The notes under the pieces are model-generated. The model saw only the letters and a program-made list of their open reading frames with translations. It was not told where the DNA came from and searched no databases. Positions 15,252-25,920 of a stretch of 64,000 bases of DNA are shown one piece after another. A program made the position numbers and the translations under genes. The DNA comes from Phenylobacterium sp. (lineage in GTDB: Bacteria; Pseudomonadota; Alphaproteobacteria; Caulobacterales; Caulobacteraceae). Location of the stretch: NCBI RefSeq assembly GCF_004799515.1, contig NZ_SSMX01000047.1, positions 62,001 through 126,000 on the forward strand, written 5' to 3'. The number at the start of each line of letters is the position of its first letter. Positions within the stretch are counted from its first letter, which is position 1.

Positions 15252-16799
15252 ATGGCCTCGTCCAAGGACATCGCCAACCGCATCCCGATCACCGGCGCCC
15301 TGATGCTGGCGACGCTGATGAACACCCTGGACCAGACCATCGCCAACGTGGCCCTGCCGCACATCCAGGGCAGCGTCTCGGCCTCGCAGGACCAGATCAC
15401 CTGGGTGCTGACCAGCTACATCATCGCCACCGCGATCATGACGCCGCTGTCCGGCTGGCTGTCCCAGAAGATCGGCCGCAAGACCATGTTCCTGTTCTCG
15501 ATCGCGGGCTTCACCACCGCCTCGGTGCTGTGCGGGATCGCGACCTCGCTGCCGGAGATCGTGGCCTTCCGCCTGTTGCAGGGCATCGCCGGCGCCTCGC
15601 TCATCCCTCTGTCGCAGACCGTGATGCTCGACATCTATCCGCAGAAGATGATCCCGCGGGTGATGAGCATCTGGAGCGCCGCGGTGATCCTGGGGCCGAT
15701 CATCGGCCCGACGCTGGGCGGCTATCTCACCGAGGACTTCTCCTGGCGGTGGGTGTTCTACATCAACGTGCCCATCGGCATCCTGGCCTTCCTGGGCATC
15801 TGGACCTTCATGGACGCCGACCCTGGCGGCCGGCAGCGGCCGTTCGACTTCCTGGGCTTCGGAGCGCTGGTGCTGTTCGTGGCCGGCTTCCAGCTCATGC
15901 TCGACCGCGGCCCGACCGAGGACTGGCTGGACTCCAAGGAGATCTGGATCGAAGGCGCGATCGGGGCGGCGGGCCTGTTCGTGTTCATCGTCCAGACCGC
16001 GACGGCGGAGCATCCCTTCTTCCACCGCGACCTGGCCAAGGACACCAACTACGTCGCGACCACGGTGTTCTCGCTGACCACCATGGTGCTGTTGTTCTCC
16101 TCGAGCGCGCTCCTGCCGTCGATGATGCAGAACCTGCTGGGCTACTCCGCCCTGCAAGCCGGCATCGCGTCGATGACCCGCGGCGTGGGGTCGCTGATAG
16201 CCTTCCTGGCGGTGCCGGCGATCGTGGGCTGGCTGGGGCCGCGCAAGGTGCTGCTGGTCGGGGTGATGCTGTCGTCGATGGCCATGTGGCTGATGGGCCA
16301 GTTCGACCTGTCCATGACCGCCCGGCCCATCGAGGTGGCGGGCTTCATCCAGGGCCTGGGCACAGGCCTGCTGTTCGCGCCGCTCAACACCCTGGCCTAC
16401 GCCAAGCTGGCGCCCATCCACCGGACCGAAGGCACCATCGTCTCGACCATGGCCCGCAGTATCGGCTCCAGCGCCGGGATCTCGGTGGTGCAGGCGATCC
16501 TGATCCGCGACGCCGCCGTCGCCCACGCCCGCCTTGCCGAGCATGTGACGGTGACCGATCCGGTGCTGCGCTGGAGCCTGCCGCAGGTGTTCAGCCTCTC
16601 CGGCCCGGGCCTGGAGGCCCTCAACGGCGAGGTGACCCGCCAAGGGACGATGATCAGCTACGACGCGGTGTTCGGCGCCCTGGGCGTCCTCGCGCTCCTG
16701 ATGGCGCCGGCCCTGCTCATCCTGAAGCCGCCGGCGCGGCAGCCAGCGGCGGCGGCCGGGGCGGCCCCTCAGCCGGCGCACGAGGTCGCCGTCGACTAG
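15252..16799 (+). CDS. MFS exporter, DHA2 (EmrB/QacA) family
   Basis: 515 residues with about 14 membrane segments. Family signs are the first-helix motif LMNTLDQTIANVALPHIQGS, motif A-like GWLSQKIGRKTMF, and WRWVFYINVPIG between helices 5 and 6. A proton-driven exporter of the inner membrane; no EmrA-type adaptor is adjacent, so it may work without an outer-membrane channel. Last gene of the rightward run from the P450; its stop codon shares bases with the opposing monooxygenase gene (CTAG). Confidence 0.9.
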   Translation: MASSKDIANRIPITGALMLATLMNTLDQTIANVALPHIQGSVSASQDQITWVLTSYIIATAIMTPLSGWLSQKIGRKTMFLFSIAGFTTASVLCGIATSLPEIVAFRLLQGIAGASLIPLSQTVMLDIYPQKMIPRVMSIWSAAVILGPIIGPTLGGYLTEDFSWRWVFYINVPIGILAFLGIWTFMDADPGGRQRPFDFLGFGALVLFVAGFQLMLDRGPTEDWLDSKEIWIEGAIGAAGLFVFIVQTATAEHPFFHRDLAKDTNYVATTVFSLTTMVLLFSSSALLPSMMQNLLGYSALQAGIASMTRGVGSLIAFLAVPAIVGWLGPRKVLLVGVMLSSMAMWLMGQFDLSMTARPIEVAGFIQGLGTGLLFAPLNTLAYAKLAPIHRTEGTIVSTMARSIGSSAGISVVQAILIRDAAVAHARLAEHVTVTDPVLRWSLPQVFSLSGPGLEALNGEVTRQGTMISYDAVFGALGVLALLMAPALLILKPPARQPAAAAGAAPQPAHEVAVD

Positions 16800-17140
16800 C
16801 CGTTGGCCGCCCGTGAATCCGCCGGCGCGTCGGTCCGGTCGCCCTCGGTGTAGTCGCGCAGCACGCTCGCCACCCGGATGCGGTAGCTCTCGAAGACCCC
16901 GCCGCGCCCGCGCGCCTGGGCGGCCCGGTGCGGATCCAGGCCCCGCCACGCCGCCACCGCCGCCTCGTCGCGCCAGAACGACAGCGAGAGCAGCTTGCCC
17001 TCCTGGGTCAGGCTGGCGAACCGCTCGATGGAGATGAACCCGTCGGCACCGTCCAGCAGCGGGCGCAGCTCCGCGGCGATATCCAGATATTCCTGGCCCC
17101 GCGCCGCGGCCGGCTGGCCTTCGAAGATCACCGCGATCAT
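16796..17140 (-). CDS. Antibiotic-biosynthesis monooxygenase (ABM) domain protein
   Basis: 114 residues forming one ferredoxin-like ABM barrel: strand [10 protein letters not shown], helix [40 protein letters not shown] and a C-terminal [15 protein letters not shown]. Members act as small oxygenases or haem-degrading enzymes or simply bind ligands. The start overlaps the stop of the upstream NIPSNAP gene (ATGA), so both are one leftward operon. The substrate is unknown. Confidence 0.8.
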   Translation of the reverse strand: MIAVIFEGQPAAARGQEYLDIAAELRPLLDGADGFISIERFASLTQEGKLLSLSFWRDEAAVAAWRGLDPHRAAQARGRGGVFESYRIRVASVLRDYTEGDRTDAPADSRAANG

Positions 17141-17445
17141 TTGCTCACCGGCTGCAGGAAGGTCCGCGTCTCTTCCAGGATGAACTTCCGCTCCTGGGCG
17201 AACCTGAAGTTGGCCATGGAGGCCGCGTCGGACCTCAGCCGGCCGCGATAGGCCTCGTAGGACGCCAGGCTGTCGAAGCCGATCATCGCCAGCGCGATGT
17301 TGTTGGTCCCCTCGTGCGGCAGGAAATAGCCGAGCAGGTCCCCGCCCAGGGCCGGGATGATGGTCAGCCAATTGCGGGCGTATGCCTCGAAGTCGTCCTT
17401 CTTGAAGGGATCGATCACGTAACGGATGCAGCAGGTGACGGTCAT
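17137..17445 (-). CDS. NIPSNAP family protein
   Basis: 102 residues beginning [20 protein letters not shown], with the dimeric alpha/beta-barrel pattern of NIPSNAP proteins ([31 protein letters not shown]). Function is poorly known; members often accompany degradation clusters. ATG 17445 is chosen because the conserved domain starts there, although the frame is open to 17544. It lies divergent from the ArsR gene and ends in an overlap with the ABM gene. The shared intergenic palindrome suggests control by that regulator. Confidence 0.78.
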   Translation of the reverse strand: MTVTCCIRYVIDPFKKDDFEAYARNWLTIIPALGGDLLGYFLPHEGTNNIALAMIGFDSLASYEAYRGRLRSDAASMANFRFAQERKFILEETRTFLQPVSK

Positions 17446-17490
17446 GGCGCTCTCCAGGTCTGGCCTGGACCCTGGGTAGCCGCTTCGCAG

Positions 17491-17526
17491 GGGCCCATGC
17501 TTCGATCCAGGACGAAGCTTGGGGCC
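17491..17526. promoter_or_regulatory. Inverted repeat between NIPSNAP and ArsR genes, candidate operator
   Basis: Arms GGGCCCATGCTTCG (17491-17504) and CGAAGCTTGGGGCC (17513-17526) pair at 12 of 14 positions around an 8-base spacer. Centred in the 116-base divergent region, this is a reasonable operator for the ArsR-type regulator. Its role is inferred from position. Confidence 0.45.
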
Positions 17527-17561
17527 TGTCCCACCGGCGATCATTCGCGTAATGTCGAACC

Positions 17562-18281
17562 ATGAAGGTCGGACCCGATATCGCCACCCTGGGCTCGCTG
17601 CTAGGCGACCCGGCGCGCGCCAACATGCTGACCGCCTTGCTCTCCGGACAGGCGCTGACCGCCGGCGAACTGGCCCGTGAGGCCGGGGTCACCGCCCAGA
17701 CCGCCAGCTCCCACCTGGCCCGCCTGGAGGCCGGCGGCCTGCTCACCCAGAGGAAGCAGGGCCGCCACCGCTACTACGCGCTCTCGGGCGAGGACGTGGC
17801 CGGGGTCATCGAGGCCCTGATGGGCCTGGCCGCGCGGACCGGCCACACCCGGGTGCGCACGGGCCCCAAGGAGCCGGCGCTGCGCCGGGCGCGGGTCTGC
17901 TACGACCACCTGGCCGGCGACCTGGCCGTGGGCATGCTGGAGAGCCTGACCGCGCGCGGCTTCATTGTGGAAACCGACGAGCGGCTCAGCCTCACCCCGG
18001 CCGGCGAGGCCTTCATGGCGGCGCTGGGCCTCGACCTGCCGGCGCTGGCCGGACAGCGTCGGCCGCTGTGCAAGGGCTGCCTGGACTGGAGCGTGCGCCG
18101 CACCCACCTGGCCGGCGGCCTGGGCGCGGCCCTGCTGGACCGGTTCTTCGCCCTGGGCTGGGCGGCGCGCGAGCCGGGCACGCGCCTGGTGCGCTTCAGC
18201 CCCCGCGGCCTGGAGGCCTTCCGCGAGATCTTCGGGGTCATGCCCGACACGCCGAACGAGGAAACCGCAGCCGCGACGTGA
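17562..18281 (+). CDS. ArsR-family transcriptional regulator
   Basis: 239 residues. The winged-helix domain spans about residues 8-85 ([50 protein letters not shown]). A longer C-terminal domain contains [19 protein letters not shown], a pattern common to the larger ArsR proteins, and may sense an organic ligand or metal through the Cys pair (inference). ATG 17562 is clear. It is divergent from the NIPSNAP/ABM operon and likely controls that and itself. Confidence 0.88.
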   Translation: MKVGPDIATLGSLLGDPARANMLTALLSGQALTAGELAREAGVTAQTASSHLARLEAGGLLTQRKQGRHRYYALSGEDVAGVIEALMGLAARTGHTRVRTGPKEPALRRARVCYDHLAGDLAVGMLESLTARGFIVETDERLSLTPAGEAFMAALGLDLPALAGQRRPLCKGCLDWSVRRTHLAGGLGAALLDRFFALGWAAREPGTRLVRFSPRGLEAFREIFGVMPDTPNEETAAAT

Positions 18282-18366
18282 CAAGTCCGTCCCGCTCGGC
18301 TTTGCTGCGCGCGCCGCCGATTTGGCGCGCCAAGCCCAAGCCATTTTCCATAGGGACGGATTTCAG

Positions 18367-18777
18367 ATGCCACCACGGATGTTGCCTGAGCCCACGCCGG
18401 AGACCCGGCATTTCTGGGAGGGCTGCAAGGCGGGCGAGCTTCGCCTGCAGCGCTGCGCCGACTGCGACGGGGGCGCCTATTTCCCGCCCCGGCCCTTCTG
18501 CCCCAAGTGCGGCAGCCGCAAGGTCGAGGTGTTCAAGGCCTCGGGCGAGGCGGTGCTGTGGTCCTATGTCATCAACATGCGCCCGCGCCCCGACATGGGG
18601 ACCGAGCCCTACGCCATCGCGGTCGTGAAGCTCTCCGAGGGCCCGACCATGATGACCAACATCGTGGATTGTCCGCAGACGCCGGAGGCGCTGCAGCTCG
18701 ACATGCCGGTGAAGGTCACCTTCGCCCCGCAGAGCGACGACATCACCCTGCCGTTCTTCCAGCCGGCGGGAGCGTAG
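18367..18777 (+). CDS. Zn-ribbon/OB-fold (DUF35) protein, thiolase partner
   Basis: 136 residues. An N-terminal helix (RHFWEGCKAGELRLQRC) leads to a rubredoxin-like zinc ribbon with CADC and CPKC pairs and a C-terminal OB fold (ASGEAVLWSYVINM; PYAIAVVKLSEGPTMMTNIV). DUF35 proteins pair with SCP2/Ltp-type thiolases as acyl-CoA-binding subunits, for example in steroid side-chain retro-aldolases. The thiolase gene starts four bases after this stop, which fits. Confidence 0.88.
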   Translation: MPPRMLPEPTPETRHFWEGCKAGELRLQRCADCDGGAYFPPRPFCPKCGSRKVEVFKASGEAVLWSYVINMRPRPDMGTEPYAIAVVKLSEGPTMMTNIVDCPQTPEALQLDMPVKVTFAPQSDDITLPFFQPAGA

Positions 18778-18781
18778 AACC

Positions 18782-19924
18782 ATGAAGCGCAAATCCATCG
18801 CGGTCGTCGGCGCGGCCGAGACCACCCAGATGGGCAAGATCCCCGACGTCTCGGTGATCGGCCTGCATGCCGACGCGGCGCTGAACGCGCTCGCCGACGC
18901 GGGCCTCAAGCCCAGCGACATCGACGGCGTCGCCACCGCCGGGATCAGCCCCGTCGAGCTCGCCCACTACATGGGCATCAAGCCCACCTACGCCGACGGC
19001 ACCCAGGTCGGCGGCTGCTCCTTCATGCTGCACGTCCGCCACGCCGCGGCGGCGATCAACGAAGGGCTCTGCTCGACAGTGCTGATCACCCACGGCGAGA
19101 GCGGCCGCTCCCGAGTGGGCGCCGGCGGCTTCGGCCGTTCGGCCTCCAGCCTGATGGGCCAGTTCGAGATGCCCTACGGGCCCATGGGGCCGCCCACCAT
19201 GTTCACCATCCCCGTGCTGCGCTACCTCAAGGCCCGCGGCTACACGGTGGAGGACCTGGCCCAGGTGGCGGTGATCCAGCGCGAATGGGCGGCGAAGAAC
19301 CCGCGCGCCAGCTTCAAGGGCCCGATCACCGTCGAGGACGTCCTGAAGTCCGACATGATCGCCTGGCCCTTCACCAAGCTGATGTGCTGCCTGGTCACCG
19401 ACGGGGGCGGCGCGCTGATCCTGACCTCGGCCGAGCGGGCCAGGGACTTCCCGCAGAAGCCGGTCTACGTCCTGGGCACCGGCGAGAGCGTCGAGACCCC
19501 GATGGTCAGCCAGATGTACGACTTCACCCACTCGACCGCCTTCCGCATCAGCGGCAAGAAGGCCTTCGACGAGGCCGGCATCACCCATTCCGACGTCGAC
19601 CACCTGATGATCTACGACGCCTTCGCTCACCTGCCGCTCTACGGCCTGGAGGACCTGGGCTTCTGTCAGGAAGGCGAGGCGGCTGCCTTCATCAAGGGCC
19701 GCAACACCGCGCCGGGCGGCAAGCTGCCGCTGAACACCAACGGCGGCGGCCTCTCCTACATGCACTCCGGCATGTACGGCATGTACGCCCTGCAGGAGAG
19801 CGTGCGGCAGATGCGCGGGATCGCCCCGGCCCAGGTTCCCGGCGCGAAGATCAGCATCGCCCATGGCGTCGGCGGCATGTTCGCGGCCTCCGGAACCATC
19901 GTGTTCTCGAACGAAGCGCCGTAA
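18782..19924 (+). CDS. Thiolase-family protein (SCPx/Ltp type)
   Basis: 380 residues of the lipid-transfer/SCPx thiolase group, which cleave or retro-aldol acyl-CoA chains. The N-terminal half has KSIAVVGAAETTQMGKIPD and the loop QVGGCSFMLHVRHAAAAI carrying a nucleophile-region Cys. The C-terminal half has LNTNGGGLSYMHSGMYGM and the HGVGGMF catalytic loop. The adjoining DUF35 partner supports a two-subunit enzyme. Together with the P450 and APH-like kinase it suggests breakdown of a branched or steroid-like side chain (inference). Confidence 0.88.
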   Translation: MKRKSIAVVGAAETTQMGKIPDVSVIGLHADAALNALADAGLKPSDIDGVATAGISPVELAHYMGIKPTYADGTQVGGCSFMLHVRHAAAAINEGLCSTVLITHGESGRSRVGAGGFGRSASSLMGQFEMPYGPMGPPTMFTIPVLRYLKARGYTVEDLAQVAVIQREWAAKNPRASFKGPITVEDVLKSDMIAWPFTKLMCCLVTDGGGALILTSAERARDFPQKPVYVLGTGESVETPMVSQMYDFTHSTAFRISGKKAFDEAGITHSDVDHLMIYDAFAHLPLYGLEDLGFCQEGEAAAFIKGRNTAPGGKLPLNTNGGGLSYMHSGMYGMYALQESVRQMRGIAPAQVPGAKISIAHGVGGMFAASGTIVFSNEAP

Positions 19925-19936
19925 TTGCGGAAGCTA

Positions 19937-20094
19937 CCTTCTCCCCGCGGAGGGGAGAAGGTGGCCTGCGAAGCAGGTCGGATGAGGGGCCTCGCACGTC
20001 CTTCACAATTGACGGGCAGATGACGGCGATGATGTCAGTGCAGTCCCTCATCCGTCGGCCTTCGGCCGCCACCTTTTCCCGGCTCGGGAGAAGG
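19937..20094. repeat. Composite palindromic repeat element (REP/MITE-like)
   Basis: Two copies of a roughly 50-base unit in opposite orientation: 19937-19988 and the reverse complement of 20045-20094. Each unit has CCTTCTCCC..., GGTGGC, a small internal hairpin and GGATGAGGG. The left copy itself folds: ACCTTCTCCCC (19936-19946) pairs with GGGGAGAAGGT (19952-19962), then CCTGC-GAA-GCAGG. It resembles the dispersed repeats common in Caulobacterales intergenic regions (from memory). The right copy runs into the start of the following gene. Confidence 0.7.
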
Positions 20095-21561
20095 ATACTG
20101 TTGGCGATCTTCGCAGCTCTCGGCCTCGCCGCCGCGGCCCGCGCCCAGGACCTGACGCTGACCGGCGTCATGACCCGCGCCGACCACGAGCACTACCGCG
20201 AGGTCCCGTTCCAGGTTCCGGGCGGGACCACGCGGATCACCGTGGAGTTCGCCTACACCGGCAAGGACCAGCACTCGGTCATCGACCTGGGCGTGCGCGA
20301 TCCGGTGCGCTTCCGCGGCTGGAGCGGCGGCAACAAGCAAAGCTTCACGATCAGCGACGCTGAGGCGACGCCCTCCTACCTGCCCGGCCCGATCCCCGCC
20401 GGGACCTGGAAGCTGGTGCTGGGCGTGCCGAACCTGCGCGCCGGCGTCGAAGCCCACTACACCGCCAAGGTCCACTTCGATCGAGGAACCAGCTTCGCGG
20501 GCTTCAGCGCCACGCCGATCAAGGCCACGCCCGGCTGGTACCGCGGCGACCTGCACATGCACACCGCCCATTCCGACGGCTCCTGCGCCTCCCACCGCGG
20601 CCAGCGCGTGCCGTGTCCGGTGTTCAGGACGCTCGAGACCGCCCACGCCCACGGCCTCGACTTCATCTCGGTCACCGACCACAACGACACCGCCCAGAAC
20701 GAGGCCCTGCGCGAGTTCGCCCCCTATTTCGACGACCTCCTGCTGATCCCCGGCCGGGAGCTCACCACCTTCTGGGGCCACGCCAACATCTGGGGGCCGA
20801 GCGCGCCCATGGACTTCCAGTTGGGCTCGCCGCGCGCGCCGACCCTGGCCGCGATCCAGGACCAGGTGGAGAAGGCCGGAGGCCTGATCTCCATCAACCA
20901 TCCAGGCCAGCCGTCGGGCGAGGCCTGCATGGGCTGCGGCTGGACGGCGAAGGACACCGACTTCTCACGCATCCAGGCAGTGGAGGCGGTGAACGGCGGC
21001 GCGCTGCGCCTGCCTGGCGGGGCGGAGAGCGCGATCTCCGGGATTCCGTTCTGGGAGGCGCGGCTGAACGCGGGCTTCCGCGTCACCGCTGTCGGGGGCT
21101 CGGACAACCACGACGCAGGCATCGACCAGGCGACGCACACCGGCATCGGCTTCCCCACCACCGTGGTCCATGCGAGCGAGTTGTCGCAGCCGGCGATTCT
21201 GGCGGGGATCCGCGCCGGGCACGTCTTCGTCGACATCACTGGCAGCCGCGACAAGCTCCTGGAGGTCAGCGCGACGTCCGGCGGGCGCGTGGGCGAGATG
21301 GGCGATGCGATAGCCGCTCCGGCCGGCGCGGTGGTCCGCGTGAGCATCCATGTGGCGCATGCGGCCGGCGGTTCGCTGTCGCTGGCCGGGAACGGCCCGA
21401 AGCCGAAACTGGCCGACGCTGCGCTGGCCGGCGACGACGAGACCCGCAGCTTCGAGGTGACGGGCGACGGCCAGCGCCACTGGCTGCGCATCGACGTGCG
21501 CGGGCCGGACGGCAAGCTCTGGCTGCTCGGCAACCCGATCTACTTCAACGCCCAACCTTAG
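20020..21561 (+). CDS. Exported PHP-domain (CehA/McbA-like) metallohydrolase
   Basis: About 513 residues. A signal peptide (RRILLAIFAALGLAAAARA) precedes a beta-sandwich domain, then a PHP metal-dependent hydrolase domain: GDLHMHTAHSDGSC, FISVTDHNDT, PGRELTTFWGHANIW, SINHPGQ and VGGSDNHDAG supply the His/Asp metal ligands. CehA/McbA relatives cleave esters such as carbaryl, but the substrate here is unknown. The start is uncertain: ATG 20020, 20029 and 20032, GTG 20038 and TTG 20101 are in frame. Only the starts inside the repeat give a basic signal-peptide n-region. Confidence 0.8.
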   Translation: MTAMMSVQSLIRRPSAATFSRLGRRILLAIFAALGLAAAARAQDLTLTGVMTRADHEHYREVPFQVPGGTTRITVEFAYTGKDQHSVIDLGVRDPVRFRGWSGGNKQSFTISDAEATPSYLPGPIPAGTWKLVLGVPNLRAGVEAHYTAKVHFDRGTSFAGFSATPIKATPGWYRGDLHMHTAHSDGSCASHRGQRVPCPVFRTLETAHAHGLDFISVTDHNDTAQNEALREFAPYFDDLLLIPGRELTTFWGHANIWGPSAPMDFQLGSPRAPTLAAIQDQVEKAGGLISINHPGQPSGEACMGCGWTAKDTDFSRIQAVEAVNGGALRLPGGAESAISGIPFWEARLNAGFRVTAVGGSDNHDAGIDQATHTGIGFPTTVVHASELSQPAILAGIRAGHVFVDITGSRDKLLEVSATSGGRVGEMGDAIAAPAGAVVRVSIHVAHAAGGSLSLAGNGPKPKLADAALAGDDETRSFEVTGDGQRHWLRIDVRGPDGKLWLLGNPIYFNAQP

Positions 21562-21591
21562 TCCGAATGGCCCGACGAAAGTCGGGGTTAC

Positions 21592-24108
<2,517 letters not shown>

Positions 24109-24216
24109 GGGACCGCTGAGGACTCCGCCAATTCTCGGAACTTAATCAGCGAAGATTGAGCTTGGGTTTACACCGTTCACCTTCTGTCACAATCGCCGGC
24201 GCGGCCCCCGGGGGGC

Positions 24217-24642
24217 CTAGCGGTCGAACTTCGTCGCCAGCACGATGGAGGAGTTGGTGCGCTCCACCCCGTGGACCGCGCCGATCTGGTCGATCAGGGC
24301 GTCCATCTCGCCCACATTAGGCGCCTCGACCGCGGCGATCATGTCGGCCGGTCCGCTCACCGACTGCAGCTTGCGCACGCCGGGCAGGCGTTTCAGCGTC
24401 GCGGTGACGGCCGCGGCCTGCTTGGGCTCGACGGTGAGCATGACGAAGGCGTGGATCATGGCGGCTTCCCGCGCCTGGGAGAGCTTCACCGCATAGCCGG
24501 CGATGACCCCGGACCGCTCCAGCCGCGCCAGCCGGCTCTGCACCGTGGTGCGCGACAGGCCGAGGGCCCGGGCCAGTTCCGCCACCGGCGCGCGGGCGTT
24601 GTCGCGCAGGCGCGCCAGCAGGTGATCGTCCAGGTCATCCAT
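24217..24642 (-). CDS. Lrp/AsnC-family transcriptional regulator
   Basis: 141 residues: an HTH (DLDDHLLARLRDNARAPVAE; LGLSRTTVQSRLARLERSGV) joined to a RAM ligand-binding domain (AFVMLTVEPKQAAAVTATL; VSGPADMIAAVEAP). ATG 24642 is chosen because it begins the standard Lrp N-terminus; the open frame extends further without homology. It is divergent from lysine catabolic genes and very likely controls them in response to an amino acid, as Lrp-type neighbours of such pairs commonly do (inference). Confidence 0.9.
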   Translation of the reverse strand: MDDLDDHLLARLRDNARAPVAELARALGLSRTTVQSRLARLERSGVIAGYAVKLSQAREAAMIHAFVMLTVEPKQAAAVTATLKRLPGVRKLQSVSGPADMIAAVEAPNVGEMDALIDQIGAVHGVERTNSSIVLATKFDR

Positions 24643-24683
24643 CGCCGGCCTCCATTTTCGGCGTTGCGCCGAATGCTGCGGTC

Positions 24684-24722
24684 GATATGCCAAGATATGC
24701 CATGAATATCGCCGAGATGCCA
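24684..24722. promoter_or_regulatory. Helically phased direct repeats, candidate Lrp operator
   Basis: GATATGCCA at 24684-24692 and again at 24694-24702, with a variant GAGATGCCA at 24714-24722, give a 10-base period (one helical turn) with one degenerate slot between. They lie between the divergent Lrp and lysine-catabolism genes. Phased sites suit an Lrp octamer that wraps DNA. Function is inferred. Confidence 0.45.
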
Positions 24723-24796
24723 ATTGATACCGGCGGCGATGCGAATCACCTTTAGGGGGCGCACCCCTCGCGCCGTCTTATTCGGAAGAACCTCGC

Positions 24797-25906
24797 ATGC
24801 TGGACGTCGCCGTCATCGGAGCCGGGAAGATCGGCTCGACCATAGCCGCTCTGCTGGCGAGCTGCGGCGACTATTCGGTGCGGGTGATCGACCGCAGCGC
24901 CGAGGCGCTGGAGGGGCTCGATCCGCGGGTCCTGGGCCTGGCTCTGGCGGTCGACGATCCTGACGTCCTGACGCCCGCCCTGACCGGCTGTTTCGCGGTG
25001 GTCAACGCCGCGCCCTACCACCTGACCACCGTGGTGGCGACCGCGGCCAAGGCGGCTGGCGCCCACTACCTGGACCTGACCGAGGACGTGGCCGCGAGCC
25101 GCATCGTCCGTGAGCTGGCGAAGGACGCCGAGACCGCCTTCATCCCGCAGTGCGGGCTGGCGCCCGGCTTCATCACCATCGCCGCCTGGGACCTGGCGCA
25201 GCACTTCGACGAGCTGCATGACGTGCGCCTGCGGGTCGGCGCCCTGCCGCGCTATCCGTCCAACGCGCTCAACTACAACCTCACCTGGTCGACGGACGGG
25301 GTGATCAACGAATATTGCGAGCCCTGCGAGGCCATCGTCGGCGGCCAGCTGCGCGAGGTCCCGGCGCTGGAGGAATGCGAGGAATTCGCCCTCGACGGCG
25401 TCACCTACGAGGCCTTCAACACCTCCGGCGGCCTGGGCACGCTGTGCCAGACCCTGGCCGGCAAGGTGCGCAACTTGAACTACCGCACCATCCGCTATCC
25501 CGGCCACGCGGCGATCATGAAGGCGCTGTTGAACGACCTGGGCCTGCGCAACCGCCGCGCGCTCCTGAAGGACATCCTGGAGAACGCGGTCCCCGCCACC
25601 CTGCAGGACGTGGTCATCGTCTTCGTGACCGTCAGCGGGCTGAAGGCCGGCCGGCTGATGCAGGAGACCTACGTCAACAAGATCTACGCGCAAGCCGTGG
25701 GCGGCGAGATGAAGAGCGCGATCCAGATCACCACCGCCGGCGCGGCCTGCGCGGTGCTGGACCTCCTGGCCGGCGGCAAGCTGGCGGACCATGGCTTCAT
25801 CCGCCAGGAGGACATCCCGCTCGCCGACATCCTGGGCAACCGCTTCGGACGCTTCTACGCTGGCGACGAGCAATCCACCCCCGCCCTTCGCGCCGCCGCC
25901 GAATAG
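24797..25906 (+). CDS. Saccharopine dehydrogenase-family protein (lysine 6-dehydrogenase-like)
   Basis: 369 residues. An N-terminal Rossmann fold (VAVIGAGKIGSTIAALLASC) is followed by the saccharopine-dehydrogenase catalytic/C-terminal domain (LAPGFITIAAWDLA; STDGVINEYCEPCEA; GGLGTLCQTL). Enzymes of this type oxidise lysine or saccharopine to 2-aminoadipate 6-semialdehyde. The next gene encodes the matching semialdehyde dehydrogenase 14 bases away, which fixes the pathway better than the sequence alone. GGAAG upstream supports ATG 24797. Confidence 0.82.
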   Translation: MLDVAVIGAGKIGSTIAALLASCGDYSVRVIDRSAEALEGLDPRVLGLALAVDDPDVLTPALTGCFAVVNAAPYHLTTVVATAAKAAGAHYLDLTEDVAASRIVRELAKDAETAFIPQCGLAPGFITIAAWDLAQHFDELHDVRLRVGALPRYPSNALNYNLTWSTDGVINEYCEPCEAIVGGQLREVPALEECEEFALDGVTYEAFNTSGGLGTLCQTLAGKVRNLNYRTIRYPGHAAIMKALLNDLGLRNRRALLKDILENAVPATLQDVVIVFVTVSGLKAGRLMQETYVNKIYAQAVGGEMKSAIQITTAGAACAVLDLLAGGKLADHGFIRQEDIPLADILGNRFGRFYAGDEQSTPALRAAAE

Positions 25907-25920
25907 ACCGAGCAGACCAG

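Noticed and set aside
19937..20094. CRISPR-like or riboswitch reading of the repeat block
   Set aside because: Only two inverted copies with no spacer series and no conserved aptamer; fits a palindromic intergenic repeat better.
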